This document shows, piece after piece, positions 48,371-57,623 of a stretch of 64,000 nt of DNA. How positions within the stretch are numbered: position 1 is the stretch's first letter; the number at the start of each line of letters is the position of its first letter. The stretch comes from Providencia huaxiensis (GTDB taxonomy: Bacteria; Pseudomonadota; Gammaproteobacteria; Enterobacterales; Enterobacteriaceae). Under the pieces are notes generated by a model. It worked only from the letters and a program-made list of their open reading frames with translations. It searched no databases and had not been told where the DNA came from. The translations under genes were made by a program, and so were the position numbers. The stretch spans positions 4,402,001 to 4,466,000 of the forward strand of contig NZ_CP031123.2 of the NCBI RefSeq assembly GCF_002843235.3. Direction: 5' to 3'.

Positions 48371-48459
48371 ATTCGTCATATTTCAAACCGTGGCGGTGTT
48401 GGCTGCTCTCTGCGATATCTTCGCTTGCCGCCTAGCCACTGCTTGAACTATTTAGAGTA
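48371..48459. repeat. Diverged single copy of the dnaB-alr palindromic element
   Basis: The sequence from ATTCGTCATATTTC to AACTATTTAGAGTA has the same ends as the triple array after dnaB and a matching outer dyad (GTGGCGGTGTTGGC with GCCGCCTAGCCAC), but the inner stem is replaced by CTCTCTGCGATATCTTC. It lies between the LexA box of uvrA and the ssb promoter. Confidence 0.8.
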
Positions 48460-48691
48460 AGATTTTAATAGTGAAACAGAAAAACAGCGATCTGAATTTA
48501 TCGAAAAGATAGATGCTGTGCGAATTATTTTATGTCTATACTGAAAATTGGCACGGTAGAATTTCACCAAAAGTTGGAAAGCGTTTCGCAATAACGCTCA
48601 GTAGTTTCAATTTCGTGGTGCAAAAAAGCGAGGTCGTGGTAAACTTCACGGCTAATCCAGAGATTAAAATTCAATGCATCAGGAGTAATAA

Positions 48692-49213
48692 ATGGCCAGC
48701 AGAGGCGTAAATAAAGTAATTCTTATCGGTAACCTAGGACAAGATCCAGAAATCCGTTATATGCCTAACGGCGGAGCTGTGGCAAACCTGACTCTGGCAA
48801 CTTCTGAAAGTTGGCGTGACAAGCAAACCGGTGAGATGCGTGAAAAAACCGAATGGCACCGCGTGGTTATCTTCGGCAAACTTGCTGAGGTAGCCGGTGA
48901 ATACCTGAAAAAAGGTTCACAAGTCTATATCGAAGGTTCTCTGCAAACACGTAAATGGCAAGACCAAAGTGGTCAAGACCGTTATTCGACAGAAGTTGTT
49001 GTGAATATCGGTGGATCAATGCAAATGTTAGGCGGCCGTGGCGGTGATGCACCATCACAAGGTCAAGGCGGCCAAGGCGGTTGGGGCCAACCTCAGCAGC
49101 CACAAGCAGCACAGCAATTTAGTGGCGGCGGAGCCCCTGCAGCACGCTCATCAGCGCCTGCTCCACAAACCAATGAACCACCAATGGACTTCGATGACGA
49201 TATTCCGTTCTAA
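48692..49213 (+). CDS. ssb: Single-stranded DNA-binding protein
   Basis: A 173-residue SSB (E. coli 178). An OB-fold spans about residues 1-110 ([40 protein letters not shown]). A Gly/Gln-rich linker follows, and the acidic tip ends MDFDDDIPF, the docking site for partner proteins. It is divergent from uvrA, the standard order. The 408-base gap holds the SOS box and the repeat element noted above. No convincing second LexA box was seen near ssb. Confidence 0.99.
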   Translation: MASRGVNKVILIGNLGQDPEIRYMPNGGAVANLTLATSESWRDKQTGEMREKTEWHRVVIFGKLAEVAGEYLKKGSQVYIEGSLQTRKWQDQSGQDRYSTEVVVNIGGSMQMLGGRGGDAPSQGQGGQGGWGQPQQPQAAQQFSGGGAPAARSSAPAPQTNEPPMDFDDDIPF

Positions 49214-49245
49214 TTTATTTACTAATTAGAATACATAAATAAAAT

Positions 49246-49271
49246 AAAGGCTTCTTTGTGGAGCCTTTATT
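49246..49271 (+). terminator. Terminator after ssb
   Basis: AAAGGCT (49246-49252) pairs with AGCCTTT (49262-49268), followed by ATTGTTT. Confidence 0.75.
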
Positions 49272-49407
49272 GTTTAATAAATAATAAAATTAAAATCATA
49301 TATCCAGAAAATTATTTTTTATTAATATGGTAAACTAAATATAAAACTAAAACCTTAAGGCTTTATTAATTTTAAATTAAAAGTTTCTTAAATGAATAGA
49401 AAATAAA

Positions 49408-49439
49408 AAAGCCCCAGTAATTAACTTACATAGGGCTTT
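49408..49439 (-). terminator. Terminator after the AarP-type gene
   Basis: AAAGCCC (49408-49414) and GGGCTTT (49433-49439) form a 7-bp stem with an 18-base loop. On the minus strand it is followed by a T-run, so it ends the AraC-type gene. Confidence 0.7.
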
Positions 49440-49494
49440 GTATTGGTAGTGTTATTAAAAAAGGAAATATAAATTTTATTTTCATATTAGCGTA

Positions 49495-49902
49495 TCAAGC
49501 TACTTTAGGTTCCAGTAGTAATGGGTCATTTTGACTTTCACCGGACAGTCGGTAGATTGACGGTGATGTACCTAAATAAGCTCTAAATCGCTTTGCAAAA
49601 GATTGCTGGGAGTCAAATTGGTATTTTAATGCAATATCAATAACCTGAAGTTCAGTGGAGCATAGGTCTTTAGCGGCTTCACAGATCCTCCTTCGGCGAA
49701 TATATTCACCTAAAGGCATACCAACGACTTTTCTAAATACTCTTTGTAAATGCCATTTTGTATATCCTGATTTTAGTGCGATATCATCAAGTAATAGACG
49801 ACTGGTTAAGTTCATTTCAATCCAAACTAATATTTCATTAACAACTGTAGATTGAAATTCTGTGTATTTCCCATTGCAGGGAACAGGGATTTCTTTATAC
49901 AT
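49495..49902 (-). CDS. aarP: AarP-like AraC/MarA-SoxS family activator
   Basis: A 135-residue single-domain AraC-type activator with two helix-turn-helices: LDDIALKSGYTKWHLQRVFRK with GMPLGEYIRRRR, then IDIALKYQFDSQQSFAKRFR. It is close to MarA, RamA and SoxS. The length fits AarP of Providencia stuartii (about 15.9 kDa), which raises aminoglycoside acetyltransferase expression and multidrug resistance. The location just after ssb is where E. coli has soxS, so it may be the positional counterpart of soxS. Its own upstream region has a partial marbox-like sequence. The AarP name is inferred from family and size. Confidence 0.75.
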   Translation of the reverse strand: MYKEIPVPCNGKYTEFQSTVVNEILVWIEMNLTSRLLLDDIALKSGYTKWHLQRVFRKVVGMPLGEYIRRRRICEAAKDLCSTELQVIDIALKYQFDSQQSFAKRFRAYLGTSPSIYRLSGESQNDPLLLEPKVA

Positions 49903-49995
49903 AATATCTTCCTATTAGTTACTTTTTAATCTTATCCCTCATTCAGTCAATAGCCAATAAATAAATAGTAAACAAAGTTGAATACAGTTTGTTAA

Positions 49996-50014
49996 TTGGC
50001 AAAATAGACAAAAT
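49996..50014. promoter_or_regulatory. Weak marbox-like site upstream of the AarP-type gene
   Basis: TTGGCAAAATAGACAAAAT shares most defined positions of the MarA/SoxS marbox pattern (GCA core and RYYAAAY end), with mismatches at three of the defined positions. It lies about 95 bases upstream of the gene start, and autoregulation is only a guess. Confidence 0.3.
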
Positions 50015-50144
50015 ACCGATTTTTAATTAGTTTATAGCCAGTGGAGTTTATCTTAAGGAGATATATTCATCATGATATCGATTAATAATAGATAAAACTA
50101 TTAGGCTCTCTGAATATAAAACCACCGTACAGTGATGTAACTTT

Positions 50145-51317
50145 TCATTGGCGTTTGGGGATATATTTTTTTAGCTTCCAAAAACTAATTAAAATGGTGG
50201 TGGAAATGACTACAGATAGGGCATTCATCGTCTGCCAACCGAATATAAAGAAAAGAACTCCTGCCCCTAAGCTACCTATTCCTCCGAAGAAATAGATAAG
50301 AAAGTCGGTCATTCCTTGCACTTTAGCGCGTTCATGAGCTTCATAGGTATGTGGTAATAAGTTAGTGGTGCTAATTAAAATTAAATTCCAGGCGACACCG
50401 ACAAAAATACCAGCCAACAAATAATTGTAAAAATGGTTACCTAGCAGGTTCATAGTAGCTGATAAAATTAACAATATGATACCGCAGAAAATAATGCGTT
50501 TTGCCCCTAAATGATGGATTAATGTTCCAGTGAAAAATGATGGTGCAAACATACCTAATACATGGAATTGAAATACAATCGCAATAGAGGAAAAGGCGAA
50601 ATCATGTTGTTTCATGGATAACGGTATTGAGGCAAAGGTGAAAACCACAATGGCATATCCAACCGCGCTAACAATGGCGATTAATTTTAAAATAGGTTGT
50701 GAATACAATGCACTGTAGTTGCGTTTGACTAACGCTTCATCCGATGGTGTTTTCTCTATTTTCTTTAATGGCACAACTAATAATAGAATAAATGCGATCA
50801 CATAGATGGCGGCTAACGTGATGAATGGCCCTGCAAACGGGTGCTCTGCAAAAAATCTTTGGGTAGTAATGGCTAATGTTGGGCCGATTAAGGCGGCGGC
50901 GATACCTCCGCTCATGACAAGGCCAATAGCTTTTGCTCGCAAAGAAATTGGTGCTTCTTCGATAGCAGCAAAACGGAATTGTTGTGCAGTACCAATAGCA
51001 ATACCAGTGAAAAATAACCCGATGGAAAAATAAACTAAATGGCTTTCTATCACGCCCAGAATAGAAAAGCCTGCGCCGATTAACCCACCGATATTACCAA
51101 TAATAAAGCCTACTCTTCTCGAGTACTTTTGCATTAAAAACGCGATCGGAATAGTTGCTAAGATTAAGCCAACGTATTGGCTTACCAGTGGAATTGTCGC
51201 ATACGTTGGGTTGATAGCCAGTTTTTCGCCAATAACCACTGCTATAGAAAGGACAATAGCATTTCCTGTGATAAATAATGCAAGTGTGATGGTTAACCAC
51301 CAAACGGATTTTGGCAT
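50145..51317 (-). CDS. MFS drug/metabolite exporter
   Basis: A 390-residue major facilitator with twelve membrane helices. It has the antiporter-type FLMQKYSRRVGFIIGN loop between helices 2 and 3 and the GTAQQFRFAAIEEAP stretch in the first half. It resembles DHA-type efflux proteins. The substrate is unknown. It starts with AGAGGG before the ATG. Its promoter has an unusually long 19-bp spacer filled by a perfect 20-bp palindrome of SoxR/MerR type, suggesting redox- or drug-induced expression. No MerR-family gene lies within the window, so the regulator must be elsewhere. Confidence 0.85.
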   Translation of the reverse strand: MPKSVWWLTITLALFITGNAIVLSIAVVIGEKLAINPTYATIPLVSQYVGLILATIPIAFLMQKYSRRVGFIIGNIGGLIGAGFSILGVIESHLVYFSIGLFFTGIAIGTAQQFRFAAIEEAPISLRAKAIGLVMSGGIAAALIGPTLAITTQRFFAEHPFAGPFITLAAIYVIAFILLLVVPLKKIEKTPSDEALVKRNYSALYSQPILKLIAIVSAVGYAIVVFTFASIPLSMKQHDFAFSSIAIVFQFHVLGMFAPSFFTGTLIHHLGAKRIIFCGIILLILSATMNLLGNHFYNYLLAGIFVGVAWNLILISTTNLLPHTYEAHERAKVQGMTDFLIYFFGGIGSLGAGVLFFIFGWQTMNALSVVISTTILISFWKLKKYIPKRQ

Positions 51318-51363
51318 ATATCCCTCTGTTTATTAATTAAAAATCAATTAGTTAATGTTTCCA

Positions 51364-51383
51364 TCAAGGGCAAACCCCCTTGA
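51364..51383 (-). promoter_or_regulatory. Hairpin in the 5' leader of the MFS exporter
   Basis: TCAAGGG (51364-51370) and CCCTTGA (51377-51383) form a 7-bp stem. It lies between the promoter and the start codon, so it would be in the transcript leader. Its role is unknown. Confidence 0.4.
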
Positions 51384-51393
51384 GTTGGAGTAA

Positions 51394-51424
51394 AGGATAC
51401 AACTTAAAGTTAACTTTAAGTCAA
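51394..51424 (-). promoter_or_regulatory. SoxR/MerR-type promoter of the MFS exporter
   Basis: On the minus strand a -35 of TTGACT (51419-51424) and a -10 of TATCCT (51394-51399) are separated by 19 bp. The spacer is covered by the perfect palindrome ACTTAAAGTTAACTTTAAGT (51402-51421). Overlong spacers with a central dyad are the hallmark of MerR-family activation by DNA untwisting. The core AGTTAACT and 14 of 18 positions match the E. coli SoxR box. Confidence 0.8.
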
Positions 51425-51648
51425 GGTTTTTGCTGGGATTTTGAATGGTGATTAATTCTATATTTTTTTATTTTTCTAGATAATATCTCTACTGGAATGG
51501 GGTGTGATGAATGTCGCAATTACCATTCCTTTGGAATAAAACAAGAAAAAATGATTGTCATGCTACGAAATTTATGTTTTCTTAAGAAAAGAAACTGAAA
51601 AATAATAATCAATAAATTAGACAGACTAAACAGGAAGAACCCGTGAAC

Positions 51649-51738
51649 ATGACTATTCATCATTCCAACCTACTACTAACCGCGCCACGTGCCGCGGTGG
51701 TCGTGCGTGTGGTGGTGGTCGTGGGCTTAGCGCCGTAA
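51649..51738 (+). CDS. ivbL: ilvBN leader peptide
   Basis: A 29-residue leader with the sequence pattern MTIHHSNLLLTAPRAAVVV then RVVVVV and GLAP. It has eight valines and three leucines in runs, very close to E. coli IvbL. Ribosome stalling at the Val and Leu codons when these amino acids are scarce would prevent the following terminator. A GGAAGAACCC ribosome site precedes the ATG at 51649. Confidence 0.93.
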   Translation: MTIHHSNLLLTAPRAAVVVRVVVVVGLAP

Positions 51739-51764
51739 CGGGTACAAATCAACGTAGATTTAGA

Positions 51765-51797
51765 AACCCCGCCGGCGCAAACCGAGCGGGGTTTTTT
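51765..51797 (+). terminator. Attenuator terminator of ilvBN
   Basis: AACCCCGC (51765-51772) pairs with GCGGGGTT (51786-51793), followed by a T-run. Together with ivbL it forms the amino-acid attenuator controlling ilvB and ilvN. Confidence 0.93.
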
Positions 51798-51838
51798 ATC
51801 ACTTCTCGCTCGAGTCCGCAGGCTAGCAAAGGATAATT

Positions 51839-53539
51839 ATGATGAGCGAATCGGGCACCACAACACCACATAAAACCCGCTTTACGGGTGCAGAATTAAT
51901 CGTACATTTACTGGAAAAACACGGTATTACCATCGTTTCTGGCATTCCTGGGGGAGCGGCTTTGCCTTTTTATGATGCATTAGGGCAAAGCCAGAAAATC
52001 CGTCATATACTGGCTCGCCATGAGCAAGGAGCAGGTTTTATTGCTCAGGGAATTGCGCGTACCACAGGAAAAGCCGCAGTTTGTATCTCTTCAAGTGGGC
52101 CTGGGGCAACAAACTTAGTGACTGCTATTGCCGATGCAAAACTGGATTCTATCCCGCTGGTTTGTATTACGGCTCAAGTTTCTTCGTCAATGATTGGCAC
52201 AGATGCTTTCCAAGAGGTTGATACCTATGGCATTTCGATTCCAGTGACGAAACATAATTATTTGGTTCGTAATATCAATGAATTGCCACAAGTGATTTGT
52301 GATGCTTTTCGTATTGCAGAGTCAGGCCGCCCTGGACCTGTTTGGATTGATATTCCAAAAGATGTTCAAACTGCCACAATTGAACTAACTGAAATACCAG
52401 AAGTATTACCGAAAGATAAAGCTCCTGCTTTTGACATGGAAAAAGTTCTGCAAGCGGCTGAAATGATTAATAACGCGAAACGTCCAGTATTGTATTTTGG
52501 TGGTGGGGTGATTAGCTCCGATTCTACAGAAACGGCAATCGCATTTGCGGAAAAAGCCTCATTACCAACAACCATGACCTTAATGGCACTTGGTACTATC
52601 CCGATGAGGCATCCGTTATATTTAGGTATGTTAGGTATGCACGCTGCGGCAAGTACTAACATGATAATGGAAGAATCGGATCTATTGATTGTTATTGGTG
52701 CACGCTTTGATGATAGGGCGATAGGCAAGGCAGAGAAATTTTGTCCTAACGCGAAAATCATCCATGTGGATATCGATAAAGCAGAAATCAGCAAAATTAA
52801 GCGCCCAGATATCGCTATTCATGCAGATGCGGGGCAAATATTGGAGCTGTTATTGCCTTTGGTTGAACGTAATGAGCGTGCTGATTGGATGGCGCAAGTA
52901 AATCAATTAAAAGAGAAATATCCACTGAATTTCAGTGATGCGGATAACCCGCTGAATCACTATGGCTTAGTTCTGTCTACAGCACGTGCGGCAGGTGAAG
53001 ATGCAATTGTGACAACGGATGTTGGTCAGCATCAAATGTGGGCAGCTCAAGCTTATCCTCTGTCTCGTCCACGTCAATGGCTGACATCAGGCGGGTTAGG
53101 TACCATGGGGTTTGGTCTGCCTGCTGCGATAGGCGCGGCGTTAGCAAAACCTGAAAAAACGATAGTGTGCTTTTCTGGTGATGGCAGTCTGATGATGAAT
53201 ATTCAAGAACTGGCAACCGCAGCGGAACATCAGTTAAATATCAAAATCATTTTAATGAATAACCAAGCATTAGGAATGGTTCATCAACAACAAGATTTAT
53301 TTTTTGAAAACCGCATATTTGCTGCAGCTTATCCGTACCAAACTGACTTTATCAAAATTGCGGCAGGGTTTGGTTTGCAAACTTGCGATTTAAATAATGA
53401 AGCAGACCCTGAAATGGCGTTAGAAGCGATAATGAATACCAAAGGTCCATGTTTGATCCATGCCTTGATTGATGTTAATCAGAAGGTATATCCAATGGTT
53501 CCACCGGGTGCAGCTAACATTGATATGATTGGAGCGTAA
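51839..53539 (+). CDS. ilvB: Acetolactate synthase I large subunit
   Basis: A 566-residue TPP enzyme (E. coli IlvB 562). It condenses pyruvate with itself or 2-oxobutyrate at the start of valine, leucine and isoleucine synthesis. It has the N-terminal [16 protein letters not shown], the catalytic glutamate region [13 protein letters not shown], and the TPP-Mg motif [20 protein letters not shown]. Residues 1-10 differ from E. coli, and the start may be at either of two adjacent ATGs (51839 or 51842). ilvN begins two bases after the stop. Confidence 0.97.
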   Translation: MMSESGTTTPHKTRFTGAELIVHLLEKHGITIVSGIPGGAALPFYDALGQSQKIRHILARHEQGAGFIAQGIARTTGKAAVCISSSGPGATNLVTAIADAKLDSIPLVCITAQVSSSMIGTDAFQEVDTYGISIPVTKHNYLVRNINELPQVICDAFRIAESGRPGPVWIDIPKDVQTATIELTEIPEVLPKDKAPAFDMEKVLQAAEMINNAKRPVLYFGGGVISSDSTETAIAFAEKASLPTTMTLMALGTIPMRHPLYLGMLGMHAAASTNMIMEESDLLIVIGARFDDRAIGKAEKFCPNAKIIHVDIDKAEISKIKRPDIAIHADAGQILELLLPLVERNERADWMAQVNQLKEKYPLNFSDADNPLNHYGLVLSTARAAGEDAIVTTDVGQHQMWAAQAYPLSRPRQWLTSGGLGTMGFGLPAAIGAALAKPEKTIVCFSGDGSLMMNIQELATAAEHQLNIKIILMNNQALGMVHQQQDLFFENRIFAAAYPYQTDFIKIAAGFGLQTCDLNNEADPEMALEAIMNTKGPCLIHALIDVNQKVYPMVPPGAANIDMIGA

Positions 53540-53541
53540 TT

Positions 53542-53826
53542 ATGGTATTTGAACATCATCCGATTGCTTTAGAGCTAATTGTTCGTAACCACCCAGGTGT
53601 AATGTCACATATTTGTGGTTTATTTGCCCGTAGAGCATTTAACGTTGATGGCATTCTCTGTATGCCGATTAAAGATAAAGATGAAAGCCGTATATGGCTA
53701 TTAGTACAAAAAGATGAGCGCTTGTCGCAAATGATTAACCAAGTTGAAAAACTAGAAGATGTTCGAGAAGTACGCTTTAGTGATGATTTGCGCCTCTTCG
53801 AAACAATGGAAAGTTATTTGCAGTAA
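53542..53826 (+). CDS. ilvN: Acetolactate synthase I small regulatory subunit
   Basis: A 94-residue ACT-domain protein (E. coli IlvN 96). It binds valine and confers feedback inhibition on IlvB. The [30 protein letters not shown] stretch, split at residues 10-40, is diagnostic. It follows ilvB after two bases, so the two are co-translated. Confidence 0.97.
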   Translation: MVFEHHPIALELIVRNHPGVMSHICGLFARRAFNVDGILCMPIKDKDESRIWLLVQKDERLSQMINQVEKLEDVREVRFSDDLRLFETMESYLQ

Positions 53827-53849
53827 TTCTGAGATTAAGTTTATGACCG

Positions 53850-53882
53850 AATAGCCCATTCAACTGTGTGGGCTATTTTTGT
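53850..53882 (+). terminator. Terminator after ilvN
   Basis: AATAGCCCA (53850-53858) pairs with TGGGCTATT (53869-53877), followed by TTT. Confidence 0.88.
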
Positions 53883-54019
53883 TTGATATTTAATCATAGT
53901 GATAAATAGGGTTTCCTAAAGCGAACGAAGGTGGTATAAATTCAGTTGCTGAACAATAATTTTTCGAATGTATTGTGGGTTTCTATTTGGTGAATTGAAT
54001 AACAAACAGGTATGAATCT

Positions 54020-54682
54020 ATGCAAAATAACATCTATTTATCGAACACTTATCAGTATGAAATCGAAACTTCCTTACTGGCGCAAGGGGAAGATGATGAG
54101 GGGCATTGGGTTGCTTTAAAAGATAATATTTTCCACCCACAAGGTGGTGGGCAACCCATGGACACAGCTTGGGTGAATGACATTGCTGTTCGTATTAGGA
54201 AACAGTTGGGTGGCTTGATTGTGGCATACTTACCAGAACATGTCATTTTGAGCCAAGATAGCAATGTGGTTGCAAGGGTCGATAAGGAAAAACGTCAGCG
54301 TTATGCGGCGCTACATACTGCTGGTCACTTGTTGAATTGGGAATTACGTCGCTTTGGTTGGCTTGCACAAAAAGGCCATCACTTTCCTGATGAATCACGG
54401 GTGGAATTTAGCATGATGGAAGGGGATGTCACGCCTTTTGAAGAGCTAGATAGCCAATACATTGAAGATATTGTTAACCAAAGCCTTCATAGTGGGCGAG
54501 CCGTTGCAATAAAGCAAAAGGGAGATTTGCGGATCAGCTATATCGACCAAACTGAAGAAATGCCTTGTGGTGGAACACATGTTTCTTCGCTAGATAACAT
54601 TCAGCATTTTTCAATTAAGTCGATGAAATTTAAAAAGGGGACGTTGCGCATTAGTTATGATGCACAACATGCCGCAATTTAA
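54020..54682 (+). CDS. AlaX-type alanyl-tRNA editing protein
   Basis: A 220-residue free-standing editing domain related to the C-terminal half of alanyl-tRNA synthetase. It would hydrolyse tRNA-Ala mischarged with serine or glycine. Zinc ligands appear in HTAGHLLNWEL (HxxxH, near residue 95-105) and MPCGGTHVSS (C and H near 181-190). The N-terminal NIFHPQGGGQPMDTAW motif matches AlaX. Lone AlaX genes supplement the synthetase's own editing. Its 3' end overlaps the converging XRE-cupin gene by four bases. No gene symbol is well fixed. Confidence 0.9.
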   Translation: MQNNIYLSNTYQYEIETSLLAQGEDDEGHWVALKDNIFHPQGGGQPMDTAWVNDIAVRIRKQLGGLIVAYLPEHVILSQDSNVVARVDKEKRQRYAALHTAGHLLNWELRRFGWLAQKGHHFPDESRVEFSMMEGDVTPFEELDSQYIEDIVNQSLHSGRAVAIKQKGDLRISYIDQTEEMPCGGTHVSSLDNIQHFSIKSMKFKKGTLRISYDAQHAAI

Positions 54683-55236
54683 ACGCTATCACTAAGGTGA
54701 GAGTAAGTCATGACGACGGTTGCTTGCAGCTCTCCCTCCATACAGAGATAACTATGTGGGAAATCACCACTGAAAGCATAAAAATCTCCCGCTTCTAAGA
54801 CGATATTTTGGTCGTCATGTAGCCGTAACATGAGTGAGCCAGAATTCACCATAATGTGTTCGTGGGTTCCACTCATATGGGCGGGGCTATTAATGATAGC
54901 GCCTCTCTTCATGGTTAATTGCCAAATTTCAGAGATATTTCCCATGCTAATGCGAAACTTAAACTGTTGTGAATACTCTTTTTCATTGGGAGTGGCTTTG
55001 AGAAAATAGGGATAGGCCTCATGTTGCCGTGTAAACAGATCGCTTAGTGGAAAGCGCAGGGCAATGGCAATCGACTCTAATGTATCAATGCGTGGGTTTG
55101 AATCGCCAGATTCCAACTTGGATAAAGCCGCTTTCGAGATCCCCGATAGACGAGATAGCTCGTTTAGTGAAAGATCTCTTGCTTGCCTAAGTAAACGAAT
55201 TTTCTGCCCGATTTTTAAATTAATTTTTTTATCCAC
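54679..55236 (-). CDS. XRE-family regulator with cupin domain
   Basis: A 185-residue regulator. It has an N-terminal Cro/C1-type helix-turn-helix (IRLLRQARDLSLNELSRLSG, then ISKAALSKLESGDSNPRIDTL) and a C-terminal cupin_2 fold (HEHIMVNSGSLMLRL, FYAFSGDFPHSYLC). Such proteins usually control a neighbouring transport or catabolic gene in response to a small molecule. The TauE/SafE and MFS genes lie on the other side. It converges with and overlaps the AlaX stop. Confidence 0.87.
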   Translation of the reverse strand: MDKKINLKIGQKIRLLRQARDLSLNELSRLSGISKAALSKLESGDSNPRIDTLESIAIALRFPLSDLFTRQHEAYPYFLKATPNEKEYSQQFKFRISMGNISEIWQLTMKRGAIINSPAHMSGTHEHIMVNSGSLMLRLHDDQNIVLEAGDFYAFSGDFPHSYLCMEGELQATVVMTYSHLSDSV

Positions 55237-55447
55237 AATGTGTCTTTACCTGAATTTTAATTTATTGTGCTAGTTCTGTATCACTCAGTGAAGCAAATTA
55301 TACACTCTTAGTTGTATATTGTATTTAAAGTGGCTATTTTGTTTTTTGATATAGATTTGAAATTTAAAACCCTACAAAAATAAAACTATTTTCTGTATTT
55401 GAAAGAACCTATAGTGAGGACGTTAAAAAACGTCTGGAGTTAAGGTC

Positions 55448-56200
55448 ATGCCGTTTGAATTATTATCATTAGAAATGGCGATTTGTTTCTCAACGCTACT
55501 TTTTGCTTATTTGGTTTTTGGTATGGCGGGGTTTGGTTCGGCCCTCATTGCAACCCCTGTGTTAGCCATGTATTTGCCATTAAATATGATTGTTCCAATT
55601 CTTGCGCTAATTGATCTAACCGCCGCAGTTTTGAACTTATTTAAAGATGGCAAAAATGCGGATTATCAGGAAATTAAATGGATAATTCCATTAATGATAG
55701 TAGGGAGTTTAGTTGGCGCTGCGATTTTATTAAAAACACGCCCCGATATACTCGTATTATTACTTGGGTTATTTGTTGTTGGTTATGTATTACATGCATT
55801 CTTTTCTAAAAAATCAAAATTACCCTTTTCAAAGGCATTGGTTGTCCCATTTAGTTTAGTGGGCGGTGTTTTTAGTGCTTTATTTGGTAGTGGTGGTTTT
55901 ATCTATGCCATGTATTTATCGAGCCGAATTGAAGATAAACAACGTTTTCGACTCACTCAAATGACGTTAATTGGGTTTAGCACGCTAACTCGAGTGGTGA
56001 TATTTTTGGTGATGGGAGTGTATCTCAATCTGGATATTTTATTGATTGCCTTAGCGTTTTCTCCTGCTATGTTAATCGGTACGTGGGTTGGGCGGCATAT
56101 AACATTAAAAATTTCACGTGAAAGTTTTTTAAAATTTATTAATGTCATTATTTTATTATCAGGTATTGCTCTGCTTTATCGATATTTCTTCGTCCTTTAA
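55448..56200 (+). CDS. TauE/SafE family sulfite/anion exporter
   Basis: A 250-residue membrane protein with about eight helices, of the TauE/SafE (DUF81) family. The two-repeat pattern is seen in FLxFGMAGFGSALIATPVLA (about 25-40) and the second-half GGVFSALFGSGGFIYAMYLSSR. It would export sulfite, sulfoacetate or a similar anion. It is divergent from the XRE-cupin gene, with 211 bases between them, and may be its target. Confidence 0.85.
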   Translation: MPFELLSLEMAICFSTLLFAYLVFGMAGFGSALIATPVLAMYLPLNMIVPILALIDLTAAVLNLFKDGKNADYQEIKWIIPLMIVGSLVGAAILLKTRPDILVLLLGLFVVGYVLHAFFSKKSKLPFSKALVVPFSLVGGVFSALFGSGGFIYAMYLSSRIEDKQRFRLTQMTLIGFSTLTRVVIFLVMGVYLNLDILLIALAFSPAMLIGTWVGRHITLKISRESFLKFINVIILLSGIALLYRYFFVL

Positions 56201-56381
56201 GTATTTAGAATATTAAAAATAGTTTTATAAAGATAAATAGCAGAATATATAGGTCGTGTTACAATCATTGCGAACATTATTGGTTTTACTAATAATGATG
56301 TGGTTTTTTATTTCTCATAACAATCTATTTTATGGAGTTAAAGTCTGTTATTTTGTTAAAAAGAAACAGATTAATTTCAAC

Positions 56382-57578
56382 ATGAGCTCTGATAATCAGC
56401 GTTTACAACATTTTCGTCGTTCCCCATCCTTTGCTATTTTTACCATCACAATGAGTATTGCTGTCATTGGTATCGTTATTGGGCTAAGTATTCCAATGGT
56501 AGCGCTTAGGCTAAATAATTATGGTATCAATGAGTTGTATATTGGCATTATTTCAGCGGCACCTGCATTAGGCATGTTTTTAATTGCACCTGTCGTTCAA
56601 CGTATTGTGCGTTGGTCAGGTAAGCGAAAAGCAATGCTATTGGCAACGATTGTTTCTGCCATTAGCTTATTACCATTATTGAGCACATTACCTCTTTGGT
56701 TATTATTTCCGTTACGGTTAGTAACAGGCTTGGCGAGCGGTGTGCTGATTTGCTTGGGTGAAACGTGGATTAACGAATTATCGCCTGAAAATAAACGGGG
56801 CCGTATTTTGGCAATTTACACCACTGTATTCACAGTAAGCCAGCTACTCGGGCCTTCCTTTATTGCTTATTATGGTGTGGAAGATAAATCCCCTTTATTG
56901 ATTTGTACGTTGATCCATTTAATCTCTGTGGTGCTATTTATTTTAATGGACCAAAAAGTCGGTGACCGTTTAGCCGAAAATGCCGAAAAATCTAATTTTT
57001 CAATTGTTCAATTTGTGAAAATTGCACCGGGTATTTGTGGCGGAATTTTATTTTTTGCCTTTTTTGATGGAACCATTTTATCGATATTCCCAATCTATGG
57101 CATGGGAATGGGTCATACAGAAGCGGTTGCCGCATTAATGATCAGCGCTATTCTTGCTGGGGATGCCATTATGCAACTTCCTTTCGGCTGGCTAGCAGAC
57201 CATATGAATAGAGAAAAATTGTACCGAATCTGTGGCATTATCACACTTGCAGCCAGTCTATTATTGCCTTTCCTTATAACTCAACCTTATCTGATTTGGG
57301 TATTACTGTTTGTCTTAGGGGCGACAGCAGGGGCAATTTATACTATTGCGTTGGTGCAAATCGGCCAATATTTCAAAGGGAACGAGTTGATCATTGCTAA
57401 TGCTGCGGCTGCCATGCTGTGGGGAATTGGTAATTTATCAGGGCCACTACTTGCGGGAATTGCGACTTCAATCTCACCTGTAGGCTTACCGGTGTTATTG
57501 GTTCTGTCTGTGACTGTATTTTTATGGTTCACACGAGAAAAATACAGTGCCCAAAAAGTTGAGCAAGTTACCCAATAA
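56382..57578 (+). CDS. MFS transporter, YcaD-like
   Basis: A 398-residue major facilitator with twelve helices. Its outline resembles E. coli YcaD, with GLASGVLICLGETWINELSPENKRGR split across helices 4-5, and LPFGWLADHMNR in the second half. The substrate is unknown. I favour the ATG at 56382 (MSSDNQRLQHFR) because it gives the family N-terminus. An in-frame start at 56256 adds a 42-residue hydrophobic stretch that reads through likely promoter sequence. No strong ribosome site supports either. Confidence 0.75.
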   Translation: MSSDNQRLQHFRRSPSFAIFTITMSIAVIGIVIGLSIPMVALRLNNYGINELYIGIISAAPALGMFLIAPVVQRIVRWSGKRKAMLLATIVSAISLLPLLSTLPLWLLFPLRLVTGLASGVLICLGETWINELSPENKRGRILAIYTTVFTVSQLLGPSFIAYYGVEDKSPLLICTLIHLISVVLFILMDQKVGDRLAENAEKSNFSIVQFVKIAPGICGGILFFAFFDGTILSIFPIYGMGMGHTEAVAALMISAILAGDAIMQLPFGWLADHMNREKLYRICGIITLAASLLLPFLITQPYLIWVLLFVLGATAGAIYTIALVQIGQYFKGNELIIANAAAAMLWGIGNLSGPLLAGIATSISPVGLPVLLVLSVTVFLWFTREKYSAQKVEQVTQ

Positions 57579-57583
57579 GCTCA

Positions 57584-57619
57584 TTTGCGGTGCTCTACTC
57601 AGCCAGCGAGCACCGCAAA
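57584..57619. terminator. 12-bp hairpin between converging genes
   Basis: TTTGCGGTGCTC (57584-57595) and GAGCACCGCAAA (57608-57619) form a perfect stem between the MFS and glycosyltransferase stops. There is no strong T-run, but it is positioned as a shared terminator. Confidence 0.7.
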
Positions 57620-57623
57620 TAAA

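Noticed and set aside
56256..56381. 42-codon extension of the YcaD-like transporter
   Set aside because: The hydrophobic extension has no family match and lies in AT-rich likely promoter DNA. The start at 56382 is preferred but not proven.
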